From Paenibacillus sp. FSL H8-0332 (GTDB taxonomy: Bacteria; Bacillota; Bacilli; Paenibacillales; Paenibacillaceae): a stretch of DNA of 64,000 nt. The translations under genes were made by a program, and so were the position numbers. Within the stretch, counting starts at the first letter, position 1. Each line of letters starts with the position of its first letter. Below the pieces are notes generated by a model, which worked only from the letters and a program-made list of their open reading frames with translations, was not told where the DNA came from and ran no database searches. The DNA is taken from NCBI RefSeq assembly GCF_037963835.1, contig NZ_CP150145.1, positions 1,860,001-1,924,000 on the forward strand, in the 5' to 3' direction. Shown here piece after piece: positions 44,297 through 51,954 of this stretch.

Positions 44297-44747
44297 CACG
44301 GTATAGATCCTTACGGTTAACGAGTTCCATCTCAGCAGCGTTATTAAAAATGAATTTTTCGAGGGCTGTAACTTCCGCTTCTGCGGGAGGATTTTTAAAT
44401 TGCTTCTTGGGTATTCGAATATCCCTGCTATGCTGGCTGGTACGTTCCCATTCAATTTTATTTTGTTTAATCCATTTATATACTGCTTTATCCGACACAT
44501 TAAAGCGCTCAGCAACCTCTTGAACGGTATAGAAATCATTTGATTGAAAAGCTTTGCTCAAGGAAGGAGTGAATTTAATGCGGCGGTTTTTATGACTTCC
44601 CTGTCTTCCCTTACGTAGCACACCTTTTGAAGAAATAATTACAGAAGACTCTAAAAGAGTCTGTGCATTGTAAATATCTTGAGCAGTAACATTGCCTGAC
44701 TCCACTTTCTCCAGAAATTGAAGCAAATTTTCTTTTACCGTTGACAC
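44286..44747 (-). CDS. HTH-type putative antitoxin
   Basis: 153 residues from a GTG at 44747, correctly spaced from AGGAGGT (a GTG at 44756 overlaps it). The middle has an excisionase-like helix-turn-helix: FYTVQEVAERFNVSDKAVYKWIKQNKIEWERTS. The C-terminal part probably binds the toxin. It precedes and overlaps the PIN gene, and would repress the pair. This type of HTH antitoxin paired with PIN_3-like toxins has been seen in Firmicutes as far as I recall; the pairing here is inferred from overlap and order. Confidence 0.7.
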   Translation of the reverse strand: MSTVKENLLQFLEKVESGNVTAQDIYNAQTLLESSVIISSKGVLRKGRQGSHKNRRIKFTPSLSKAFQSNDFYTVQEVAERFNVSDKAVYKWIKQNKIEWERTSQHSRDIRIPKKQFKNPPAEAEVTALEKFIFNNAAEMELVNRKDLYRDED

Positions 44748-44893
44748 AAGTACCACCTCCTTCGTTCAGTATATCACAATAGAACGTAATTCAACCACAA
44801 TTCAACTTACTCCTTAATTTTTGGTTTTGCATAAATTACGATATAATTATCCCTGAGATTACCAGTGGAATGATAAGAACTTGGAGGGATTGT

Positions 44894-45241
44894 ATGACAC
44901 TATCCAAATGCCTCAAGCTTTCAATGACATTGTTATTTGTCTTAATGATCTGTACAGCCTGCCAAAGTCATAAGGAGCAAGGAACGAGCGGCTATATTTC
45001 GTTAAATGAATTAGAGAGCTTAGCGGACAAGGGAGCCGCACTGAGTTGGAGCGATTTTGACAAGTATCCGTATGAGGATATCGGTTCAGGAGTGTATATA
45101 AGAAGGTACCCTATCGAAGGGGAACAACAGCTGTTAGTTAGAGGGAAAAGCCTGGAAAAACCGCCTGAGCAAATTTCTATTGTGGATCAAAAGGGTGAGG
45201 AGCAGGACATTCTGCTATGTGTTAATCTAACGTGCAGGTAA
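44894..45241 (+). CDS. Small lipoprotein, unknown function
   Basis: 115 residues from ATG 44894, with TTGGAGGG just upstream; the longer frame to 44870 adds an unlikely leader. The lipobox is ICTAC followed by QSHKEQG. The short mature part contains SWSDFDKYPYEDIGSGVYIRRYP, reminiscent of small surface lipoproteins of Bacillales without known function. AT-rich, alone on its transcript. Confidence 0.65.
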   Translation: MTLSKCLKLSMTLLFVLMICTACQSHKEQGTSGYISLNELESLADKGAALSWSDFDKYPYEDIGSGVYIRRYPIEGEQQLLVRGKSLEKPPEQISIVDQKGEEQDILLCVNLTCR

Positions 45242-45318
45242 GTGAAACGACAACGTCAATCTAACGTATGATCCTTATTCAACTTTATCCGATATGGCTC
45301 ATACGGAGGTGAACCTGG

Positions 45319-45585
45319 CTGGAGCATTTTTATGACTTAGTTCAATTGGCGTTCTCGATCGCTCTTATCTATTCCTTAGTATCATTTCCATTTGCTCATT
45401 TTTCTGTACGAGAGATTCACTGGGATCATGATATTGCTGCAGCGGGTTCCACTTGGTATGTGGCTGTCAGACTGTCGCAACCGAGCAGCATACAGCGTTG
45501 GATCATACGTACTGCCAGACGAAGAGAAGCACCGGATGAAGAGGACAATGTCCTTCCCCACATTGATAATCATACTTTCAATTAG
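45319..45585 (+). CDS. Small membrane protein, possible CTG start
   Basis: About 88 residues if the CTG at 45319 is used; GGAGGTGA lies 7 bases upstream and no ATG, GTG or TTG fits that site. This gives LEHFYDLVQLAFSIALIYSLVSFPFAHFSV with one hydrophobic segment, then a hydrophilic tail rich in Arg and Asp/Glu. A TTG at 45346 is the alternative. It ends 11 bases before yidC with that gene's ribosome site between, so the two would be co-transcribed. The region is degraded, so this may be a remnant. Confidence 0.4.
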   Translation: MEHFYDLVQLAFSIALIYSLVSFPFAHFSVREIHWDHDIAAAGSTWYVAVRLSQPSSIQRWIIRTARRREAPDEEDNVLPHIDNHTFN

Positions 45586-45596
45586 GGAGGACAACG

Positions 45597-46387
45597 ATGA
45601 AAAAGATCATGCGGCTTCAACCATGGGCCAAGCCCATTCTCGTATTGTTGACGGCAGTTATTCCGGTTATTGTGCTTAGCGGGTGTTCGACAGCAGTTCA
45701 AGAAAACTCGATCACAGCCGATTCAACAGGGATATTCAACCACTTTTTTATATATCCATTATCGTTCCTGATCAAATTCTTCGCCGATGCATTTCACGGA
45801 AACTACGGATTATCTATCGTGCTGATGACGTTCATCATTAGACTTGCGATCATGCCGCTCATGATGAATCAAACCAAGAAACAAATGGACATGAAAGAGA
45901 AGATGACCGTCCTCCAGCCGGAGTTAACTGCACTTCAGGAGAAGTACAAGAACGACGTTAGTACGGATGCCAAAAAGCAACAGCAAGCCGAGATGATGCA
46001 GCTCTACCAAAAGCATCAATTCAACCCCTTAAGTATGGGCTGTTTACCGATGCTTCTCCAATGGCCGCTCACGATTTTTTGTGGTTTAGCTTGGGGCAGA
46101 CCGATATGATTTTGCCGCTTATTGCCGCTGCAGTGTATTTCGTTCAGTTCCGCTTGTCGCAATCCGCTTCCGGACAGAATCAGCACAACGTAAATAACCA
46201 AATGGCTTTCATCGGATTGTTGTCACCGGTTATGATGGGTGTATTTTCTTTTGGGATGCCTGCTGCGCTACCCTTATATTGGGTGGTTGGCGGTATCTTC
46301 ATTATCGTGCAGACGATCCTACTGAAAAAAATGTACACGAAGCCAAATGCAGCAGGTAAAAACCTGCCTACAGGTGTAGAAGAATAA
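45597..46387 (+). pseudogene. yidC: YidC/OxaA membrane insertase, frameshifted by an internal deletion
   Basis: The first frame (45597-46109) has a lipoprotein signal (VLSGCSTA), YidC helices and the conserved NPLSMGCLPMLLQWP, then reads LTIFCGLAWGRPI and stops. The other frame (46061-46387) resumes with AHDFLWFSLGQTDMILPLIAAAVYFVQFRLSQ and ends normally in GVEE. In intact YidC about sixteen residues (a helix like MGFYYAIRSSPEI) lie between these, so roughly 50 bases are missing and the remaining lesion is out of frame. Neither fragment can be a working insertase, which needs all five helices. A sequencing error alone would not explain the missing segment. Confidence 0.8.
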
Positions 46388-46477
46388 TAAAATTCGATAA
46401 ATCAACAGCAGTCTGGAGCTTTTAGTTCAAGACTGCCGTTGGTTTTTATATTGCCTTCAGGAGGGGTTGGAGAAAAT

Positions 46478-46984
46478 ATGGAGAAAAAAAGCTGGATTTT
46501 AGTGATTCTAGTAGTCTCTTTATTCGGAAATGCTGCATTATTTATGGATCGTCTACGAGTCAACAGAATTGAAGATTTGAAATATGAATTATTGAATGCT
46601 TACATTCAACGAGATCTAGTTCAACTTGAAGAAACTATACAGTATCAACAAGATAATCAATGGAAAAATGAAACGCTTGTTACACAGAAACTAGATGATG
46701 CCATCGATTCAATTATCTTACACAGTGGAATGGAAACAGATAAGGATAAAGAAGCTATTCTTATGAAATTGTACGATTACATGAATGAGTTCAGGGTTGG
46801 TGACGGTACTTTTGATGTTAGCCTAAACGATAAGCAGCGTGCTGATTACATCCATTTAGCTCAAAAGCTGCGTTCTAACGGATGGAATTCTAGAGTTGGA
46901 TATGATACAAGCTGGGATTTTTTTGCATCAAAAGTCAATGAGTTTGTCCCTCAATCGCCTGAACAGCCAGCCTCAAAGCCTTAA
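46478..46984 (+). CDS. Single-pass membrane protein, unknown function
   Basis: 168 residues from ATG 46478 (GGAG 6 bases upstream). One N-terminal helix (WILVILVVSLFGNAALFM) anchors a predicted helical domain (IEDLKYELLNAYIQRDLVQLEE). No family recognised. The 3' end overlaps the convergent lipoprotein gene by 50 bases. AT-rich, in a degrading region, but its own frame appears intact. Confidence 0.6.
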   Translation: MEKKSWILVILVVSLFGNAALFMDRLRVNRIEDLKYELLNAYIQRDLVQLEETIQYQQDNQWKNETLVTQKLDDAIDSIILHSGMETDKDKEAILMKLYDYMNEFRVGDGTFDVSLNDKQRADYIHLAQKLRSNGWNSRVGYDTSWDFFASKVNEFVPQSPEQPASKP

Positions 46985-47816
46985 TTCTCCGCTCCAAAAG
47001 CGTTCTTTGTGGACTGCCCGCCTTTGACTTGGCATAACTGTTCTCAACTGAAGGGGTTAAACCAGTGAGAACCTTGCCGGCCTCTGCTAAATCTTCAGGT
47101 GTATATGGATGAGGCTTTTGATTCCAGACATTTTCCAGAACCGCTAAGCCGATGGATACCGCATGGAGGCGTTTGGTTACCAGGGTAGTATTGGCGCCAC
47201 TTTGAGTCATTTGGGACAAAGCGCTCTCAAGTTTTTTGACTGTGGATTGCATAGAGGTTATGGATTCCAATTGATCTGCATTTGATACATTTTCCATATT
47301 CACTGTCCTTTCTTTGCTTCTGAATTTATACTTCATGCCAGTTTTATTCATAAGCTCTACAGGATACTCCGGATCAGGAGTATTTTTAAGCTCTGTTTCT
47401 GTTCCGACAAAAAACTCCTGGACCGTAGGTCCCTCTATTTTACCGGAACTATTAACAGACTCGCCGTCGCCTATATGGTGACCGTGGATCATTTGGTCTA
47501 CATCTATTTTTTGCTGCTTATTTTGTTCATCATAGTAGTAAAATTCATCGAAAGATACTCCATATTCAACTGGAGTGGAAGTTTTTAAAATTCCTGATTC
47601 AGGAATGGTATAAATGTTTTTCCCATTAACCTGCTTGATAGGGTCAAGTCCCTCTTGATTATAGATAATCTGCACCCAGCCGACATAATTTTCTGGAATA
47701 AGATAAGTGTTTAGATTGCTTTTATTAGAGCTGCAAGCGACGAGGATCAGTGCTAACAGTATTAAAGGAATGAATAGCGGTAATAACGTTGTTCCGGTTA
47801 AGCGAAATGAATTCAA
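46935..47816 (-). CDS. Lipoprotein apparently fused to a second small protein
   Basis: 293 residues. Residues 1-170 are a lipoprotein (lipobox LVAC followed by SSN) with YLIPENYVGWVQIIYN, similar to small DUF6843-type surface proteins. Residues 174-293 begin with Met (MENVSNADQLES) at 47297, preceded by AAAGGA at proper spacing, and form a separate helical protein (TVKKLESALSQMTQ; LAVLENVWNQKPHPYT). In the neighbouring frame CAGTGA falls right before that ATG, the spacing expected of two operon genes, so a one-base indel may have joined them. The start (TTG at 47816) has no ribosome site and abuts the merR remnant, suggesting a damaged 5' end. Confidence 0.5.
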   Translation of the reverse strand: MNSFRLTGTTLLPLFIPLILLALILVACSSNKSNLNTYLIPENYVGWVQIIYNQEGLDPIKQVNGKNIYTIPESGILKTSTPVEYGVSFDEFYYYDEQNKQQKIDVDQMIHGHHIGDGESVNSSGKIEGPTVQEFFVGTETELKNTPDPEYPVELMNKTGMKYKFRSKERTVNMENVSNADQLESITSMQSTVKKLESALSQMTQSGANTTLVTKRLHAVSIGLAVLENVWNQKPHPYTPEDLAEAGKVLTGLTPSVENSYAKSKAGSPQRTLLERRIKALRLAVQAIEGQTH

Positions 47817-48100
47817 TCAGAAAATGTATACCAGGGATGAATTGAAGAGTTTCTTCAATATCCAGCTGCTCAAAAGCTTAAACATGCCTTTAGACGAAAT
47901 TAAACAAAGGCGTACAGAGAGAATTAAAAGAACTGTTAGAAAGGGTACCTGTACCCATAGATGAGCTGTCTGATTCCAATCAGTACCTGGAACAACAGCT
48001 GGAAATTTATAAAGGCTTATTACCTGTTGATATGGCAGAGTTTGTAGGGCAAGTGATCCAAGTCTTTTATAAAAATGTTAATGAATTAAAGGGAGAATAA
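47797..48100 (+). pseudogene. MerR-family regulator remnant
   Basis: One frame gives KRNEFNQKMYTRDELKS, FFNIQLLKSLNMPLDEIKQ, the MerR signature linking the second HTH half to the dimer helix. Near 47926 the homology moves to the next frame (LKELLERVPVPIDELSDSNQYLEQQLEIYKGLLP) and stops at 48100. The N-terminal HTH is missing and its place is taken by the end of the opposite lipoprotein. It is thus truncated and frameshifted. Confidence 0.7.
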
Positions 48101-48104
48101 ATAT

Positions 48105-48737
48105 ATGAGTCCATTAAGTTCCAGACGGCATTCTAAGCTGTTGCTGCAAATTTTGTTAGGCTTAACGCCGTTTTTAATCTTAGGACTGATCCTTGTAGGG
48201 ATTTTTAGGTGGGGAGAGATCATGCCCTTTATGGTTTCGCTGTTTGTCCCGGATGGGTTCTCTTATCTTTCAGTTGCCTTACTGGGCTTGAGTGTAGGTA
48301 CAATTGTAGTACTTATTAGTTTGGGTCTCATCATAAAAACAAACACAGAGCTTCCTCAATCAGGAGGCGCAGAAATGATAAAAAAATCATAAGGACTCCA
48401 AGCGGTATTGCTGTTAGTTCACTGGGGGGAGGCTTGTTTGAAGAGTTTTTCTTCAGGGGTGTGTTAATCGGATTGTTTATCGGCTATAGCCCGATCATGG
48501 ACTAGGTTGTAATTCTAACAAGCTCCTTTTTGTTCTGGATCATTCATGTACCACAGTATAAAGGTGTTTATGTAGCCTACCTGATCGTATTTATGAACGG
48601 GCTGATCTTCGCCTTATTATTTTATTCTACAGGTTCCTTGATTCCGGCCATTCTGGGCCCATGCGATTTACAATGTTGGCATAGGGATTTACTTTGCTCA
48701 TAAGCATATAAAAGAACAAAATCACCCTAACAGGTGA
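48105..48737 (+). pseudogene. CPBP (CAAX-like) intramembrane protease, multiply disrupted
   Basis: The start is intact (ATG with AAGGGAGA, two membrane helices). At a seven-A run near 48377 one missing A shifts the frame; restoring it yields MIKKIIRTPSGIAVSSLGGG then LFEEFFFRGVLIGLF, containing the EExxxR motif of CPBP proteases. An in-frame TAG follows after YSPIMD, and after HVPQYKGVYVAYLIVFMNG another shift near GPCD/HAIYNVGIGIY is needed before the true end HPNR. Three lesions make it non-functional. CPBP genes often sit in bacteriocin or immunity loci. The merR remnant lies 4 bases upstream. Confidence 0.8.
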
Positions 48738-48817
48738 AGGTGTGTTGGTTTCTCATTGCCGGGTAACTTTGATATGTGAGTTTTTCTCTCTCACGGACCG
48801 CTTGTATGGAGCCGTAA

Positions 48818-48995
48818 GTTGCACTTTTTGCAGGATTTCTCTATTAAAAGTTACCGGCTGAAGTATATTGTTGCATTATTTGCACAAAATTTCGGTGCAG
48901 AGAGTAAGTTAGCACTGGCTTTGTTGCATTTCGTGCAGGATTTCAGCATAGGCGGGTTTTATTGGGCAGTATTGCTGCATTTCTTGCAGGATTTC
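48818..48995 (+). repeat. Four GTTGCA...TGCAGGATTTC repeats, 52-bp period
   Basis: Cores begin at 48818, 48870, 48923 and 48974 (spacing 52, 53 and 51 bases), all plus-oriented: GTTGCACTTTTTGCAGGATT, GTTGCATTATTTGCACAAAA, GTTGCATTTCGTGCAGGATT and GCTGCATTTCTTGCAGGATT, each followed by TTC-like bases. The intervening 29-31 bases differ. The 48740-49137 stretch has no other feature; the family is also present at 30407-30581. Confidence 0.8.
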
Positions 48996-49137
48996 TGTAA
49001 AAATGTTACTGGCTGTGGGCAGGGGAAGCATCCTTTATCGCAGCAGCCCCAATGTGTTCGGCTTTCCGCATACATCTGGCCTGTGTACTTTCATGGTAGT
49101 GAACTGTATTCGTTTTTCATATACATCTGTTCTACAG

Positions 49138-49175
49138 AAAAAATCAGCCGTTCTCCGCAATCGCAGGGAACGGCT
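49138..49175 (-). terminator. Terminator of the ATP-grasp cluster
   Basis: On the minus strand AGCCGTTC pairs with GAACGGCT around a 14-base loop that also pairs (CTGCG/CGCGG-like), followed by GATTTTTT. It lies 8 bases after the last ATP-grasp stop. Confidence 0.85.
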
Positions 49176-49182
49176 GTCTATA

Positions 49183-50313
49183 TTACTCCTCAACCACCTT
49201 AGACGAACTAGGCGTATTCTTGTTCTTATACACCCACATCGCATATTCCAGCGGGCGGACCAGCGCTTTGTGGTAGGTGCTGTTGTCGCCGGAGCGGGCG
49301 AAGACCTCGCGGGCGGGCTTGGGGTTGACCTCCAGCACGTAGATTTTGCCCTCGCGGTCGATGGCAAGATCCAGGGCCAGCTCGCAGAGGGCGCCGAAGC
49401 TGTCTTCGAGATAGGCGGCAGCCTCGATCCCCAGCTTCTCGGCAGCGAGCATGGCCTTGTCGGCACGCTCTTCGCTGCCAAGCCACTGCTTCAGCAGCGT
49501 CTCGGCCTTCATCGCATGCCCGCCGCCATGGAGGTTCGAGGTGACACTGCGGGCGGCGCCCACCCGGCCGGCCATGCCGGTGAACTCCCAGTCGCCCTGG
49601 CCGTTCTTCTGCACCAGCATCCGGTAATCGTGAAACCGGCCGCTGGGCAGCCGTAGCGGGATACCCTGCTGCACGAGGAATTTACCGCTGATGCACCACT
49701 GGCGGACGATGGTCTCCAGCCGGCTCAGGGACACCTTGCGCGGGGCGATGATCTGGCGGCTCTGGCGGCGTCCCTGAATATCGAAGAGAGACTTGCCTTC
49801 ACGCTGGCGTTCTATCCGCAGGATGCCGCGCCCCCCGGTGCCGTTAATCGGTTTGACATAGACGACGGGGCTGGATTTCAGCATCCGTTGCAGATCGGCA
49901 GAGGACTGGTAGAGCAGCGTCTCCGGCATATGGGCCCGGAAGCGGCTCCGCTGGGAGAAGGTCTGGTGCACCGTCCATTTATTACGCAGCGGGCGGTTCA
50001 GGAAGGTCAGATGGTCGTACCGCGCGCGGAAGCGCAGCAGCTGCTGGAAGCGCTGGCTGCGCTGAATCCGGCAGCGGTCATAGATCATATTCGGGAAGGA
50101 GCGCCATTTCCGCGACCATACTCCGCTTTTGACATCATAGACCATCGCATTGATCAGGTCCTTGCTGACATGCACATCTGCCGGGGTGAATACAAAGACA
50201 TCCAATCCTATCCGGCTGCCTTCAATAATCATCCTCCGGTATACGCTCTTCTCTTCAAGCTGCTTGGCGTCGTTCAGATACAGGGTAAGGATGCCTAAGA
50301 CGGGCTCTGACAC
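49183..50313 (-). CDS. YheC/YheD-family ATP-grasp protein
   Basis: 376 residues from a GTG start (AAGGAGG 9 bases upstream), overlapping the acetyltransferase by 19 bases. The N-terminal half has the family motif PNMIYDRCRIQRSQRF. The ATP-grasp domain shows VVYVKPINGTGGRGILRI and the metal/ATP site LALDLAIDREGKIYVLEVNPKPARE. Endospore coat-associated YheC/YheD proteins of Bacillus belong here, and their reaction is unknown; ATP-grasp enzymes usually ligate a carboxylate to an amine. It is last of five such genes in one minus-strand cluster. Confidence 0.88.
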   Translation of the reverse strand: MSEPVLGILTLYLNDAKQLEEKSVYRRMIIEGSRIGLDVFVFTPADVHVSKDLINAMVYDVKSGVWSRKWRSFPNMIYDRCRIQRSQRFQQLLRFRARYDHLTFLNRPLRNKWTVHQTFSQRSRFRAHMPETLLYQSSADLQRMLKSSPVVYVKPINGTGGRGILRIERQREGKSLFDIQGRRQSRQIIAPRKVSLSRLETIVRQWCISGKFLVQQGIPLRLPSGRFHDYRMLVQKNGQGDWEFTGMAGRVGAARSVTSNLHGGGHAMKAETLLKQWLGSEERADKAMLAAEKLGIEAAAYLEDSFGALCELALDLAIDREGKIYVLEVNPKPAREVFARSGDNSTYHKALVRPLEYAMWVYKNKNTPSSSKVVEE

Positions 50314-50813
50314 AGGAGTTCACCTCCTTGCGGAAGAGTGGCGGGATCAACTGCGCTCAGGGGGGAACGCAAGAGCAGGGTGGGCTTGCCTGTAGGTCCG
50401 TTAATGAGGTCTACTGCGGCAAGCCCGCTGTTGAAACACATCTTGAGGCTGGCTGCATTGTCGCAGGCCACATGGCATTCCAGCTGCCCAAGGCGCTCCA
50501 GCTGTGCAGTAAGCAGGGCTGTGCCTGTGTGCTTGTTCCGGTACAGGGGATGGACGGCGACTACACAGGCCTCCTTGCCGAAACCGGACACGAAGCTGAC
50601 GCCTGCAAGCTGGCGGCCGTTCTGACCCCGTAATGTGGCAACGAGCAGGGAGACCCCCGGCAGGGCAAGCTGATCCGGTGTCAGCCGGGCCAGCCTCCTG
50701 CATCCGCGAAGTGTAATCCGCTGCTCCCCATACTCACTCAGGAACTCAAGCAATCCGCTTCGCCTGGATTCCCACTGTGCGGGATTGCTGTCGTAGAGCG
50801 AGGATATCTGCAT
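50295..50813 (-). CDS. GNAT-family N-acetyltransferase
   Basis: 172 residues. The acetyl-CoA motif is visible as VVAVHPLYRNKHTGTALLTAQL, after GVSFVSGFGKEACVVAVHP, and the C-terminal CDNAASLKMCFNSGLAAVD also fits the fold. Substrate unknown. It sits between two ATP-grasp genes, overlapping the downstream one by 19 bases and 28 bases after the upstream one, so it works with them or modifies their product. AAAGGAAG precedes the ATG. Confidence 0.85.
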   Translation of the reverse strand: MQISSLYDSNPAQWESRRSGLLEFLSEYGEQRITLRGCRRLARLTPDQLALPGVSLLVATLRGQNGRQLAGVSFVSGFGKEACVVAVHPLYRNKHTGTALLTAQLERLGQLECHVACDNAASLKMCFNSGLAAVDLINGPTGKPTLLLRSPLSAVDPATLPQGGELLCQSPS

Positions 50814-50841
50814 GGTGTCACTTCCTTTGACGAATAATGGA

Positions 50842-51954
50842 TTATTTGGATTGGCGGGACAGATGATTGCCGTATTGGAAGATGCGTTCGAGCGACAGCT
50901 TGCGGATCGCCGGCTCGTCGAATTTCATCGGGCGGGAATTGGCTTCAAAAAACCATACTGCGCCTTCTTCATCGACCCCGAGGTCCATTGACATCTCGCC
51001 CAGCATGTTGCTGGAAGCCCGCTCAATCTGCCGGGCGACCAGTAGCGCAGTGGTAGAGACATCCTTCAGGATAAGCGCTGCCTGCTCTGCTCCGAAGGTT
51101 CCCTCCAGCATGCTGGAGGGATCTTCGATGCTGCCGCCGCGCGGCACATGGGTGGTGATGCTGCGGGCCCCGGCCAGCCGGGCACCGATGCCGGTTACTG
51201 CCCAGGCGCCCCGGCCGTTCTTCTGCAGCAGCACCCGCAGGTCGAAGGGGCGGCCCCGGTATCCGGCAAGCACGATGGCTTGCTGGACAATGTAGCGGGC
51301 GGATCCTTTTTCCCGGCCGATCCGGGCCCAGAGCCGTTCGACAGACGCGGCCTTATAGGTCGTGTTCTTTTTGCCGCTCTGAATCTGCAGCCGGTAGGGA
51401 AGGAGAGTGTCCGGCCGGTATCTCAGCCGCATGATGCCTTTGCCCGCCTTGCCCTTCTCCGGCTTGAGATAGAGACTCTCGTGATTCTTCAGCATCGCGG
51501 TAAGGGTCGCTGCGCTGCGCATGCGGCGGGTCTTGGGCACATGCCTCGAGGTTGCCTTGGATTCCTTGAGCCACTCGAAGAGGTTCCACTTATTGAAGAA
51601 GCTCGGATTGTACAGCGAGATTTCGGGATGCTCCAGACACTCGGCAATTTTGCGCGCGACCGGTGCCTTCTCCTCCTCCTCGCGGTTGGGAATCCGGTTA
51701 TAAATGACCTGCGGCAGCGGAACCGGAATGGCATACCAGAGCTTCCCGCTGGCGGAAGGCACATAGCCGCTCACGATTTGTTCATTCAGCTTCAGGTCGC
51801 GGACGGTGATGACATAGACCATATAGCCCATTTCTCTGCCGGTACGGATAATGTCGCGGAAGTTACTGCGGTTGCCGCGGAACTGCTGAAGCCGGTCACT
51901 GGTGGTGAGAATGGCGATTACGGGCTTACTGGGATCGGGTATCCGGCTGTTCAC
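50842..51954 (-). CDS. YheC/YheD-family ATP-grasp protein
   Basis: 370 residues from GTG 51954, overlapping the previous gene by GTGA. Family motifs are PQVIYNRIPNREEEEKA, SLYLKPEKGKAGKGIMRL and the C-terminal GEMSMDLGVDEEGAVWFFEANSRPMKF. Its length fits YheC. The Glu and Asn expected to bind metal (EANSRP) are present. AGGAGGG lies ahead of the start. Probably translated together with the larger YheD-like protein upstream. Confidence 0.9.
   Translation of the reverse strand: MNSRIPDPSKPVIAILTTSDRLQQFRGNRSNFRDIIRTGREMGYMVYVITVRDLKLNEQIVSGYVPSASGKLWYAIPVPLPQVIYNRIPNREEEEKAPVARKIAECLEHPEISLYNPSFFNKWNLFEWLKESKATSRHVPKTRRMRSAATLTAMLKNHESLYLKPEKGKAGKGIMRLRYRPDTLLPYRLQIQSGKKNTTYKAASVERLWARIGREKGSARYIVQQAIVLAGYRGRPFDLRVLLQKNGRGAWAVTGIGARLAGARSITTHVPRGGSIEDPSSMLEGTFGAEQAALILKDVSTTALLVARQIERASSNMLGEMSMDLGVDEEGAVWFFEANSRPMKFDEPAIRKLSLERIFQYGNHLSRQSK

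Noticed and set aside
48818..48995. Repeat-spacer array resembling CRISPR
   Set aside because: Cores are about 22 bases and differ between copies, there are only four, no cas gene is near, and the same family occurs in mixed orientation at 30407-30581.
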